Source: Methanomassiliicoccales archaeon | Lineage (GTDB): Archaea > Thermoplasmatota > Thermoplasmata > Methanomassiliicoccales > Methanomethylophilaceae | Direction of reading: 5' to 3' | DNA: 6,256 nucleotides | Assembly: GCA_900767505.1 (NCBI GenBank) | Contig: CAAFZG010000048.1 | Span: forward strand, 1-6,256 | Part shown: positions 1 to 6,256 of the stretch, piece after piece | Layout: each line of letters begins with the position of its first letter | Position numbering within the stretch: position 1 is the stretch's first letter | Position numbers and translations under genes: made by a program | The notes under the pieces: model-generated | Told to the model about the DNA's origin: nothing | Database searches by the model: none | What the model saw: only the letters and a program-made list of their open reading frames with translations

Positions 1-1786
1 CAACACCGTCTCCGACCTCAGGGATTCCCTGGAGAGGGAGTTCGGCCCCGGGTTCAAAGGGGATGTCATGACGATACATGCCCTGGGCAACAGGATCGTC
101 CGCAAGAGGACCTGCGTGGGGAAGGATAGAAGCTCGATCTTGTCCTCCATCCTGTACGAGCTGTGCGAATGCGACAGGAGGTTCTCCAACAGCCTGATGA
201 CCTATATCGACGATCTCAGAGCTACGGGACTCAACGACCTGTCCCTCAACGGCAGGTTCATCCGCCCCCGCGGGCTAAGGAACCTTGCCGACGAACTGTT
301 CAGAATAGGCATCGACTGCCAGTACACCCCTCAGACGTTCACCGAATCCGGCACCGTCCCCGCGATACTGGAGGCATCCGACGGGAAGGGCAACAACATC
401 AAGCTGCTGGCCAACTCCGCCAATGCCAAACTGTTCTCGTCCAAACCCGCGGAAGCGGCATCCTACCTCAGGGACCGCGGCATCACCGGAAATCCGATGA
501 ACCCGAACGACCTGGCGGCATCCATCGTCAAAGCGTGGGGTCCGAGGCTCTCAGAGCCCATAGGTGCCCTCATATCAAGATGCAAATCCACCCGTACCTC
601 CATCGGGGAGCTCAGACGCGCCAACGGAAGGAACCCCACGGCCGTCAGGCCCATCGTCGAAGAGGAGCTCTCGCTTCTGGACACCGTCTGGGACCACTAC
701 AACCTCGTCTGCATGAAAGGGGACATGGTCGACTACGACGACATGGTCATCCAGGCGGCGGAATCCGTATCCGCCGGAGGCCCATACGGGAAGAGATACA
801 CCCACGTCCTCGTCGACGAATACCAGGATGTGTCCAGGACCCTCGTGGACCTTCTCACCGCATTGCGCCGCCGCATGGGATTCAAGCTGTTCTGCGTCGG
901 GGACGATTGGCAGAGCATATACTCCTTCACCGGAGGCGACATCGGCCTCTTCTACGATTTCAAAAAGATGTGGTCCGAGTTCGGCTCCGTATCGGTGAAG
1001 AGGATCGAGACCACCTACAGATACCCCCAGACGATAGCCGACCTCGCTGGGAAGTTCGTGATGAGGAACGGAAAGCAGCAGAGCAAGAAGGTCAAGGGGA
1101 TGCCCGACCCCCCATTCAGGCCTATCCGCCTCCTCCCGGTGAACCAGGACAGGGAGATATCCAAGGCGATCGCCAACAGGATGGAGTATCTTCCCAAAGA
1201 GGAGAGCGTCTTCATAATCGGAAGGACCAGGGCGGACCTGTACGCCCTGGGCCAGGGGAACGGGCAGTTCCGCTTCTCCCCCGGGGAAGGGGGACCCTCT
1301 GGATCGATGGACATCGTGTTCAGAAGGTGGGACAGAGATGCCGAGGACTGGTGCGACGACAGAAGGGCGAGGTTCCTCACGGCGCACTCGGCCAAGGGAT
1401 TGGAAGCAGACAATGTCTTCATCCTCGCGGACAGGGACCGCGGAGGATTCCCCAACACAACATCTGACAACATATCGTCTCTCTTCCCGTCTGTGTCGGA
1501 GGATGTCGATCTGCCCGAAGAGAGGAGGGTCTTCTACGTCGCCCTCACCCGCGCCAGGAAGAGGGTGTTCATCGTCTGCATAACCGACGACGAGAACTAC
1601 GCCCAATCGGCGGAATCGCCTTTTGTCTCGGAGCTGCTGATGCAGAGCCCCGTCCTCTCCAGGTCCACGCCGTTCTGCCCGGAATGCTTCGGACCCGTCC
1701 GCATCTCCAGAGGCCCCTCGGGACCGTTCTACGGATGCTGCGACTATCCCTCCTGCAGGGGAACGAGACCGTTCGACGGCCTGTGA
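1..1786 (+). CDS. Helicase IV (HelD)-like UvrD/Rep-family DNA helicase with C-terminal zinc finger, 5'-truncated
   Basis: This is an SF1A 3'-5' DNA helicase of the UvrD/Rep class, closest by eye to bacterial HelD (helicase IV). The frame is open from base 2, and the ATG at 68 encodes the Met of motif Ic (MTIHALG), so it is internal. The true start and Walker A lie upstream. Counting from that Met: motif II VDEYQD 249-254, motif III GDDWQSIYSFTGG 278-290, motif IV TTYRYP 315-320, motif V TAHSAKGLEADNVF 438-451, motif VI EERRVFYVALTRARKRV 484-500. GDDWQ, the GFP segment near 460 and motif VI strongly recall E. coli HelD. The C-terminus (about 537-563) is a topoisomerase-type zinc finger with CPEC, then FYGCCDYPSC; the likely ligands are C537, C540, C557 or C558, and C563. 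Residues about 60-140 look like a decayed nuclease-type insertion. The stop is TGA, three bases from the convergent helicase stop. A repair or defence role is inferred; substrate unknown. Confidence 0.9.
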   Translation, partial: NTVSDLRDSLEREFGPGFKGDVMTIHALGNRIVRKRTCVGKDRSSILSSILYELCECDRRFSNSLMTYIDDLRATGLNDLSLNGRFIRPRGLRNLADELFRIGIDCQYTPQTFTESGTVPAILEASDGKGNNIKLLANSANAKLFSSKPAEAASYLRDRGITGNPMNPNDLAASIVKAWGPRLSEPIGALISRCKSTRTSIGELRRANGRNPTAVRPIVEEELSLLDTVWDHYNLVCMKGDMVDYDDMVIQAAESVSAGGPYGKRYTHVLVDEYQDVSRTLVDLLTALRRRMGFKLFCVGDDWQSIYSFTGGDIGLFYDFKKMWSEFGSVSVKRIETTYRYPQTIADLAGKFVMRNGKQQSKKVKGMPDPPFRPIRLLPVNQDREISKAIANRMEYLPKEESVFIIGRTRADLYALGQGNGQFRFSPGEGGPSGSMDIVFRRWDRDAEDWCDDRRARFLTAHSAKGLEADNVFILADRDRGGFPNTTSDNISSLFPSVSEDVDLPEERRVFYVALTRARKRVFIVCITDDENYAQSAESPFVSELLMQSPVLSRSTPFCPECFGPVRISRGPSGPFYGCCDYPSCRGTRPFDGL

Positions 1787-1789
1787 GCA

Positions 1790-3934
1790 TCAGATGTCGA
1801 GATCGAAATCCGTGTCCAGCCTGTCCCTTGCGAACGCCTTCATGAGGAGATGGTCGGGAACGTAACGGTCGTACTTCCCGAAGCGCATCCTGTCGTTCTC
1901 GAATATCAGACCTTCCGGATAGGGATCGGCAAGGTACTTCTCCACTCCTTTCAGGATGTCCTTTTTGGAGACATCCCCGCGGATGTCCATGAAATACGGC
2001 TGGAAGGCGAACACCGATTCGACCCCGTCGATGCTGCGGACTATCCTTCTCAGAGTGTCGAAATGGACCGTCCCCAGCCAGGGATGCATCCTGATGGACC
2101 CGTCATCGGCCTCTGACAGCAGCGAGAGCATCCCATTGGACATCGCGACATTCCTGCACTGATCCAACCTTGTCATGGCCTCCTCGTCGAGATACGGATA
2201 CGTCTCATCGGAACTCAGAACGTCCAGCATCTTCCTCATGATCCTGGTGTCTATCGGCGGCGTCCCCGACTTCCAAGGGTTGCATGCGGTGCCGTCGGAC
2301 ATCGCGACGTCCACGGCCATCTCCTTCGCCTTTATCCCGGTGACCTCCCAGACATGCCCGGCCAGCTGGATGGCCTGGCCTATCTCGGGCATCTCCTGGA
2401 TGGAACCGACCGATTTGCCGTCGCAGCGGACCTCGATCTCCTTCTTGACATCGAACACGGAGCAGAACTCCCTTCCGAAGACGTTCCTCTCCCCCTTGTC
2501 GCCTATCAGAAGCGTGCCGTCGGGCATCCTCTCCAGCTGCCCTTGGGCGACCATGTTCACCAGCAGATCGCGGTAATCCGCCTTGGATATCTCCCTGAAG
2601 GGATAGAGGGACAGGACATCGGAGACGAGCATGCTGAACTTCGCGCCTACCCCCGATTTCAGATACTCCATGGTCTGATGGTACAGCAGACCGTAGGGCA
2701 GATGCGGGATCGAGGACGTCTCCGTCCATGATTCTCCGACGGAGAGCTCGACCATCGCGACGGCCTTGACCAGCTCCATGTTGACCCCCTCTATGGCGGT
2801 CCACCATCTCGCGGGGTCCTCGAGGCACATCATCGTCATCGTCTGGGCTCCGCCGCGCCTTCCAGACCTCCCCATGCGCTGAACGAGACTGGAGCAGGTG
2901 TAGGGCGGCTCTATCTGGACGACGGAGTCCAATCCGCCCACATCGATACCCAGTTCCAGGGTCACCGTGGCCACCACGGTGTCCTTGGATGCGGGATCCT
3001 TCAGAGCGGATTCGGCATCGGATCTGTATTCTTTTGATATGCTCCCGTGGTGCACATGGATGGATGACTCCCTGCCGTCGCGCGCGGCCACCTTCCTGAG
3101 GGACCTCCCGGTGGTCTCGGCATCGGACCTGCTGTTCACGAACACGATGCAGTTCCTGCCCCTGACCTCGGTGTAGAGATCCTTGTAATAGCGGGTTATC
3201 GCCCTCTTCCGCTCGGTTCCGTCGCCTTCCTCTGCCGGGATCCTGTGGAAGCGTATCCTCACATCCCTGTCTGATGTGCGGGGATCGCGTATGACATGCG
3301 TCCTCCTCCCGGTGTCGGCGGATAGCCATCTCCCCGCCGCTTCCGGATCGGATATCGTAGCGGACAGACCGATTCTTCTGGGATCGCACCCCGCCAGGAC
3401 CTCGAGCCTCTGAAGGCAGCACAGGAGCTGCACTCCCCTCTCAGAGTCCATGAACGCATGGACCTCGTCGATTATCACGAATCTGAGATCACGGAACAGT
3501 CCTTCCACCCTGTCGGGGTCGTCCGATATCAGATTCTGCAGCGATTCCGGCGTGATCTGCAGTATCCCCGAGGGGAACTCGAGAAGCGCATCCTTCGCCG
3601 TCTTGGAGGCATCCCCGTGCCAGCCTGTTATCCTGATCCCCGACTCCCTGATTATCGGCTCTATCCTCTGGAACTGATCGTCTATGAGGGCCTTCAACGG
3701 TCCGACGTACATCGCCCCCACGGTCTCGGCGGGATTGCTGTAAAGCGATGATATCACGGGGAACATCGCGGCCTCTGTCTTCCCGCTGCTGGTGCCCGCG
3801 GATATCAGGATGTGGTCGTCACCTTCTGCGAACACGTCGAACGCGCGGGTCTGTATCTCCCTGAAAGCGGGCCAGCCGCTGCTGTACACATACTCCCTGA
3901 GGAACCAGGGCAGCCGGGAGAAATGGTCCGTCAT
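1790..3934 (-). CDS. brxHI: Lhr-like DEAD/DEAH SF2 helicase, BrxHI-like (714 aa)
   Basis: This is an ATP-dependent SF2 helicase of the Lhr type, probably acting on DNA. All core motifs are intact: REIQ 26-29 (Q-motif-like), Walker A AGTSSGKTE 46-54, GPLKAL 78-83, ITPESL 127-132, DEVH 156-159, SAT 191-193, IVFVNSR 263-269, motif V TLELGIDVGGLD 325-336, motif VI QRMGRSGRR 352-360. After the core comes a probable winged helix (about 440-480). A stretch at about 499-531 (VGSIQEMPEIGQ then LAGHVWEV) matches the beta-barrel of Lhr-family proteins. At 714 residues it is shorter than classical Lhr and close to BREX BrxHI. The ATG overlaps the TGA of the upstream ATPase gene (ATGA, 3931-3934), so the two are co-transcribed and probably translationally coupled. 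The C-terminus is acidic (DTDFDLDI). The BrxHI label follows from length and the adjacent BrxD-like gene; the Lhr-family call is firmer than the BREX assignment. Confidence 0.88.
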   Translation of the reverse strand: MTDHFSRLPWFLREYVYSSGWPAFREIQTRAFDVFAEGDDHILISAGTSSGKTEAAMFPVISSLYSNPAETVGAMYVGPLKALIDDQFQRIEPIIRESGIRITGWHGDASKTAKDALLEFPSGILQITPESLQNLISDDPDRVEGLFRDLRFVIIDEVHAFMDSERGVQLLCCLQRLEVLAGCDPRRIGLSATISDPEAAGRWLSADTGRRTHVIRDPRTSDRDVRIRFHRIPAEEGDGTERKRAITRYYKDLYTEVRGRNCIVFVNSRSDAETTGRSLRKVAARDGRESSIHVHHGSISKEYRSDAESALKDPASKDTVVATVTLELGIDVGGLDSVVQIEPPYTCSSLVQRMGRSGRRGGAQTMTMMCLEDPARWWTAIEGVNMELVKAVAMVELSVGESWTETSSIPHLPYGLLYHQTMEYLKSGVGAKFSMLVSDVLSLYPFREISKADYRDLLVNMVAQGQLERMPDGTLLIGDKGERNVFGREFCSVFDVKKEIEVRCDGKSVGSIQEMPEIGQAIQLAGHVWEVTGIKAKEMAVDVAMSDGTACNPWKSGTPPIDTRIMRKMLDVLSSDETYPYLDEEAMTRLDQCRNVAMSNGMLSLLSEADDGSIRMHPWLGTVHFDTLRRIVRSIDGVESVFAFQPYFMDIRGDVSKKDILKGVEKYLADPYPEGLIFENDRMRFGKYDRYVPDHLLMKAFARDRLDTDFDLDI

Positions 3935-5232
3935 ATCTCGAGGTCCTCGATTATATCGTCGTCGGGATCCGAATCGGGCTCGACCCTCCTTCCAGAGATC
4001 ATATCGTCGAATCTCGTCTGGGGGTTCTGGTGCATCGTATCGAGCAATCCGATCAGATCCCTGGTGATCTCCCTGGGGGTTATCATTGAAGTCGATATCA
4101 CACTCGCCAGCACCACCTTGAGGTACCTCTCCAGCATCTCGTCCGTCACACCGGATTCGTACCCGTACCTCTGTGCGTGAAGGTCCCTTATCGTCCTCAG
4201 AAGGACGAAGATCTCCTCGTTGGTCAGCGGCCTGAGGTTGATCACAGGCCCGAGATAGTTGTCGTATCCGTTCTCGAACCTGCCCGATATCAGTCTCGAT
4301 CTCAATGCCTCGTAGCTGTACAATCCTCTGTTGGAATCCTCGATGAACTCCGGCGTGCCGCAGACGTACATCGACAGATGGGAGGACTTCCCCTGCATGA
4401 TGTCGTTGAACATCGTCAGAAGACGCTCGTAGTTGTTGGAGCGGGATGCCTTGTTCTGAAGCTTGTACAGAACCACTGCCTCATCGAAGAACACCACCAG
4501 CCCCTTGTACCCCAGCCTGGCGGAGAGCTCCGCCCAGAGCTTGATGAAATCATACCAGTTGGAATCGTCGATCAGGTTGTTGATCCCGATGTTCTTCCTA
4601 GACTCGGTCTTGAGCTCGCACTCGCCCTTGAGCCATTTGAGGGCGTAGATGTCCTCATCGCCTGCGCGGAACCCTTTGCAGTAGTCCGTCAGCGCCTTGA
4701 TGAAATCCTGATAGTTCTGGAGACACGACATGGATGAGGTCGCAGACCTCATCCTCTTCGCTATGGCATCGGAAGACACATCGTCCGAGTCGATCCCCTC
4801 CTCTTCGGATACGGCATCGGCGATGTCCTGGATCCAGTTCTGGAGTATCGGCTCCATGGAGCCTCCGTCCGGCCTTGTGCGGACGGCCGTGTTCTTCACA
4901 AGCTCCCTGTAGGTGTTCAGACCCTCTCTCTTGGACCCGGTGAGCCTTCTGTTGATGGAAAGATCCGCATCCATCACGACGAACCCCTTGTCCATCGCGT
5001 AGTTGCGGATCATCTGTGTCATGAAGCTCTTCCCGTTCCCGAACCTGCCGGACAGGAATCTGAAGGCCCCTCCGCCCGCGGCGGTGTCCTCCAGATCGTT
5101 GACGAACGTCTCTGTCTCCTTCTTCCTGCCGACCGCGATGTACTCGAGACCGCGGCGGGGTACCACTCCCGACGAGAGCGCGTTCATCAGCGTGACAAGG
5201 GTCCTTCTGGGAACTTCTGCAACCATGTTCAT
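3931..5232 (-). CDS. brxD: BrxD-like P-loop ATPase (DUF2791 / BrxC-BrxD family, 433 aa)
   Basis: This is a P-loop NTPase of the DUF2791 type, to which the BREX ATP-binding protein BrxD belongs; the length (433) suits BrxD. Walker A is GRFGNGKS 62-69, Walker B is LVVFFDEAV 245-253 with D250 and E251, and a sensor-1-like GTPEF lies at 292-296, followed by YEALRSR. The ALKWLKGE segment (197-204) resembles the conserved middle region of the family. No signal peptide or membrane segment is seen, so it is cytosolic. The C-terminus is strongly acidic (DSDPDDDIIEDLEI). It is the first gene of a two-gene operon with the Lhr-like helicase, the same pairing as brxD-brxHI in some BREX types and other helicase-ATPase defence clusters. 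The probable job is an ATP-driven partner or loader of that helicase (inference). Two ATGs are possible: Met1 (5232) is only one base from the AAGGAG, whereas Met3 (5226) has seven-base spacing and is the better start, giving 431 residues. Confidence 0.85.
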   Translation of the reverse strand: MNMVAEVPRRTLVTLMNALSSGVVPRRGLEYIAVGRKKETETFVNDLEDTAAGGGAFRFLSGRFGNGKSFMTQMIRNYAMDKGFVVMDADLSINRRLTGSKREGLNTYRELVKNTAVRTRPDGGSMEPILQNWIQDIADAVSEEEGIDSDDVSSDAIAKRMRSATSSMSCLQNYQDFIKALTDYCKGFRAGDEDIYALKWLKGECELKTESRKNIGINNLIDDSNWYDFIKLWAELSARLGYKGLVVFFDEAVVLYKLQNKASRSNNYERLLTMFNDIMQGKSSHLSMYVCGTPEFIEDSNRGLYSYEALRSRLISGRFENGYDNYLGPVINLRPLTNEEIFVLLRTIRDLHAQRYGYESGVTDEMLERYLKVVLASVISTSMITPREITRDLIGLLDTMHQNPQTRFDDMISGRRVEPDSDPDDDIIEDLEI

Positions 5233-5233
5233 A

Positions 5234-5239
5234 CTCCTT
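5234..5239 (-). promoter_or_regulatory. Shine-Dalgarno AAGGAG of the ATPase-helicase operon
   Basis: The minus strand reads AAGGAG here. It is one base from the ATG at 5232, too close for normal initiation, and seven bases from the in-frame ATG at 5226, a normal distance. It therefore favours a protein starting MVAEVPRR. Seen directly; the start choice is inference. Confidence 0.65.
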
Positions 5240-5254
5240 AACTGCGGAGGTCTG

Positions 5255-5269
5255 ATAGCATCATGCTAT
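5255..5269. promoter_or_regulatory. Perfect inverted repeat, candidate operator
   Basis: ATAGCAT and ATGCTAT are perfect 7-base arms around a single C. The element overlaps the downstream edge of the candidate TATA box of the minus operon and lies before its expected transcription start. A dimeric repressor bound here would block TBP/TFB or RNA polymerase. A single-base centre cannot form a good RNA hairpin, which favours protein binding to DNA. No regulator gene is visible in the window. Confidence 0.45.
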
Positions 5270-5275
5270 TAAAAA
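5267..5275 (-). promoter_or_regulatory. Candidate archaeal TATA box for the ATPase-helicase operon
   Basis: On the minus strand this AT-only stretch reads TTTTTAATA in otherwise GC-rich DNA. With the usual archaeal spacing of about 26 bases, transcription would begin near 5245, giving a short leader that contains the AAGGAG. The upstream flank is pyrimidine-rich rather than a clear purine BRE, so support is moderate. Confidence 0.45.
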
Positions 5276-5343
5276 TGGAAGAGGGCGGGATATCGTCTCC
5301 GGCATCCGTAATCAGAAGGGCATGCTCGGAAATACACAAATGA

Positions 5344-5351
5344 TTTATCAA
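5344..5351 (+). promoter_or_regulatory. Candidate TATA box for the AAA-ATPase-like gene
   Basis: TTTATCAA is centred about 27 bases before the ATG at 5374 and is preceded by purine-rich ACAAATGA, which could serve as a BRE. This spacing puts transcription start at or within a few bases of the ATG, implying a leaderless or near-leaderless mRNA. Only a weak AGGA (5366-5369) precedes the start. Confidence 0.5.
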
Positions 5352-5373
5352 TCACGGAGTCCAACAGGATATT

Positions 5374-6256
5374 ATGAAACAGATAGACACAGGAGGATTG
5401 TCATTTCCAAGGTTACTCGAAAATGGTGATTACTACTATGTGGACAAGTCGTTGCTCATCAAGGACATCCTTGACAACAACAAACAGGGGATCTATCTGT
5501 TCACCCGTCCGAGGAGGTTCGGTAAGACCACCAACCTCTCCATGCTCGATGCGTTCTTCAACATCGAGTACAAGGGAAACACATGGTTCGACGGACTTGC
5601 GATCTCGGAATATCCGGAGTACGAACAATACAAAAACGCGTTCCCGGTCATCGACATCAATCTCAAAGATACTAAAAGTAACAGCAAAGAGTTCTTTGTT
5701 GAACGGTTGAAGTATGTGCTGAAAAAAGTGTTCATGGAACATCGTTACCTTTTGAAATCGGATGTTCTGATGGATTTCGAAAGGGAATTCTTCGACAGGG
5801 TTCTGAGAGAAGAAGTGCCTGAGATGAAGATGTTAAGCTGCATACCGGAACTGTGCGAATATCTTCACAGATACCATGGGAATAATGTGATAATCCTGAT
5901 CGACGAATACGACCGCGCAGTATCCGACGCATTCGGAGAGGAATCGCATCGTGAGATAATGGATTTCCTAGGTTTGTTCCTGTCGCCGATCCTCTAGAAT
6001 AACGAGAATGTCCAGATGGCCTATGTCACTGGGATAATGCAGATAACAAAGGAGAGCATATTCTCCGGACTGAACAACCTGAATGTCAACAACCTGTTTT
6101 CCGAATGGAGCGACGAGAGGTTCGGATTCACCGAATCCGAAGTCAGGGAACTATTGTCATACTATGGTCATCCCGAGAAGTTCGACGAGGCCAGGGAATG
6201 GTATGACGGATACAGGTTCGGCAATGCCGAGGTGTACAACCCGTTCAGCATCATGA
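5374..6256 (+). CDS. AAA-ATPase-like / DUF1703-family protein with in-frame amber codon, 3'-truncated by window end
   Basis: This protein begins with the AAA-ATPase-like domain (PF09820 type), which is usually followed by a PD-(D/E)XK nuclease-like C-terminus (DUF1703) that would lie beyond the window. Family marks: an N-terminal segment with YYVDKSLLIKDIL (21-33), Walker A RPRRFGKT 45-52, Walker B VIILIDEYD 172-180. After residue 207 an in-frame TAG occurs at 5995-5997. The same frame then runs open for 86 codons to the window edge with typical family sequence (QMAYVTGIMQITKESIFSGL, then DERFGFTESEV and WYDGYRFG). Nothing is frameshifted. Either UAG is read through, possibly as pyrrolysine in a Methanomassiliicoccales host, or the gene carries a recent nonsense mutation; a strict reading ends the protein at 5997. 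The gene is less GC-rich than its neighbours, which suggests separate acquisition. The cellular role of the family is not established; defence or mobile-element links are suspected. Confidence 0.85.
5995..5997 (+). other. In-frame TAG: possible pyrrolysine codon or nonsense mutation
   Basis: The codon falls between SPIL and NNENVQMAYVTG of the AAA-ATPase-like protein. From memory, relatives tend to have lysine at this place, so a single A-to-T change (AAG to TAG) would produce it. Reading frame and family similarity continue on both sides without an indel. The three complete stop codons of the other genes in the window are all TGA, which is compatible with an amber-avoiding genome but too few to prove it. 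Confidence 0.6.

Noticed and set aside
163..1467. Long open frame on the plus strand (434 codons) in a second frame of the helicase gene
   Set aside because: It has low-complexity Arg/Pro/His-rich composition with no domain, and overlaps clear helicase motifs in the true frame. It results from GC-rich codon bias.
575..1606. 343-codon open frame antisense to the HelD-like gene
   Set aside because: No motif, composition dictated by the opposite strand, and the helicase frame is unambiguous.
2205..3422. 405-codon open frame on the minus strand inside the Lhr-like helicase
   Set aside because: It is a frame-shifted, Arg/Gly-rich shadow; all SF2 motifs are in the 1790-3934 frame.
4177..4737. 186-codon open frame antisense to the BrxD-like gene
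   Set aside because: Despite its length it has no recognisable domain or ribosome binding site, and lies fully within a gene with intact Walker motifs.
6012..6032. Possible PYLIS-like stem (CCAGATG with CACTGG) about 15 bases after the TAG
   Set aside because: It has only six pairs with a bulge, lies in codons for the conserved QMAYVTG segment, and such an element is not thought to be generally needed for UAG decoding.
6016..6256. Translation restart at the in-frame ATG after the amber codon
   Set aside because: No Shine-Dalgarno sequence precedes it, and the product would begin in the middle of the ATPase domain; readthrough or a pseudogene explains the data better.
1..6256. Search for CRISPR repeats, tRNA or rRNA genes, transposase genes and IS ends
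   Set aside because: No regularly spaced direct repeats, cloverleaf-like segments, transposase motifs or terminal inverted repeats were seen by eye.

Overview
The window looks archaeal, most likely from a Methanomassiliicoccales / Methanomethylophilaceae-type methanogen (Thermoplasmatota). This is an inference. It rests on heavy use of AGG (Arg) and ATA (Ile) codons in otherwise GC-rich genes, archaeal-style TATA elements at both divergent starts, and an AAA-ATPase-like/DUF1703 protein whose sequence resembles copies I associate with gut methanogens of that order. If it is right, UAG may be read as pyrrolysine, which matters for the last gene. No rRNA, tRNA or CRISPR array was seen.

Layout: (1) Positions 1-1786, plus strand: the 3' part of a helicase IV (HelD)-like UvrD/Rep-family SF1 helicase. 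It begins outside the window and ends in a topoisomerase-type zinc finger. (2) Positions 5226/5232 down to 1790, minus strand: a two-gene operon. A BrxD-like (DUF2791) P-loop ATPase comes first, followed by a BrxHI-like, Lhr-type SF2 helicase. The two genes overlap by an ATGA stop/start. The operon converges tail to tail with the UvrD-like gene, with three bases between the stop codons. (3) Positions 5233-5373: a short divergent intergenic region with one candidate promoter per direction and a perfect 7-bp-arm inverted repeat between the TATA element and the start of the minus operon. (4) Position 5374 to the window end, plus strand: a less GC-rich AAA-ATPase-like (PF09820-type) gene with an in-frame TAG at 5995-5997. 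Recognisable family sequence continues in the same frame on both sides of the TAG.

The ATPase and Lhr-like helicase match the BrxD-BrxHI pair known from some BREX anti-phage systems. No BREX methylase, PglZ/BrxZ phosphatase or BrxC is present here, so this is an orphan pair or the edge of a larger island. Together with a HelD-like helicase and an ATPase-nuclease family gene, the region reads as a DNA-processing or defence neighbourhood. That role is inferred from family membership and context only. The most striking points are the in-frame amber codon, the matching acidic C-terminal tails of the two operon proteins, and the candidate operator.
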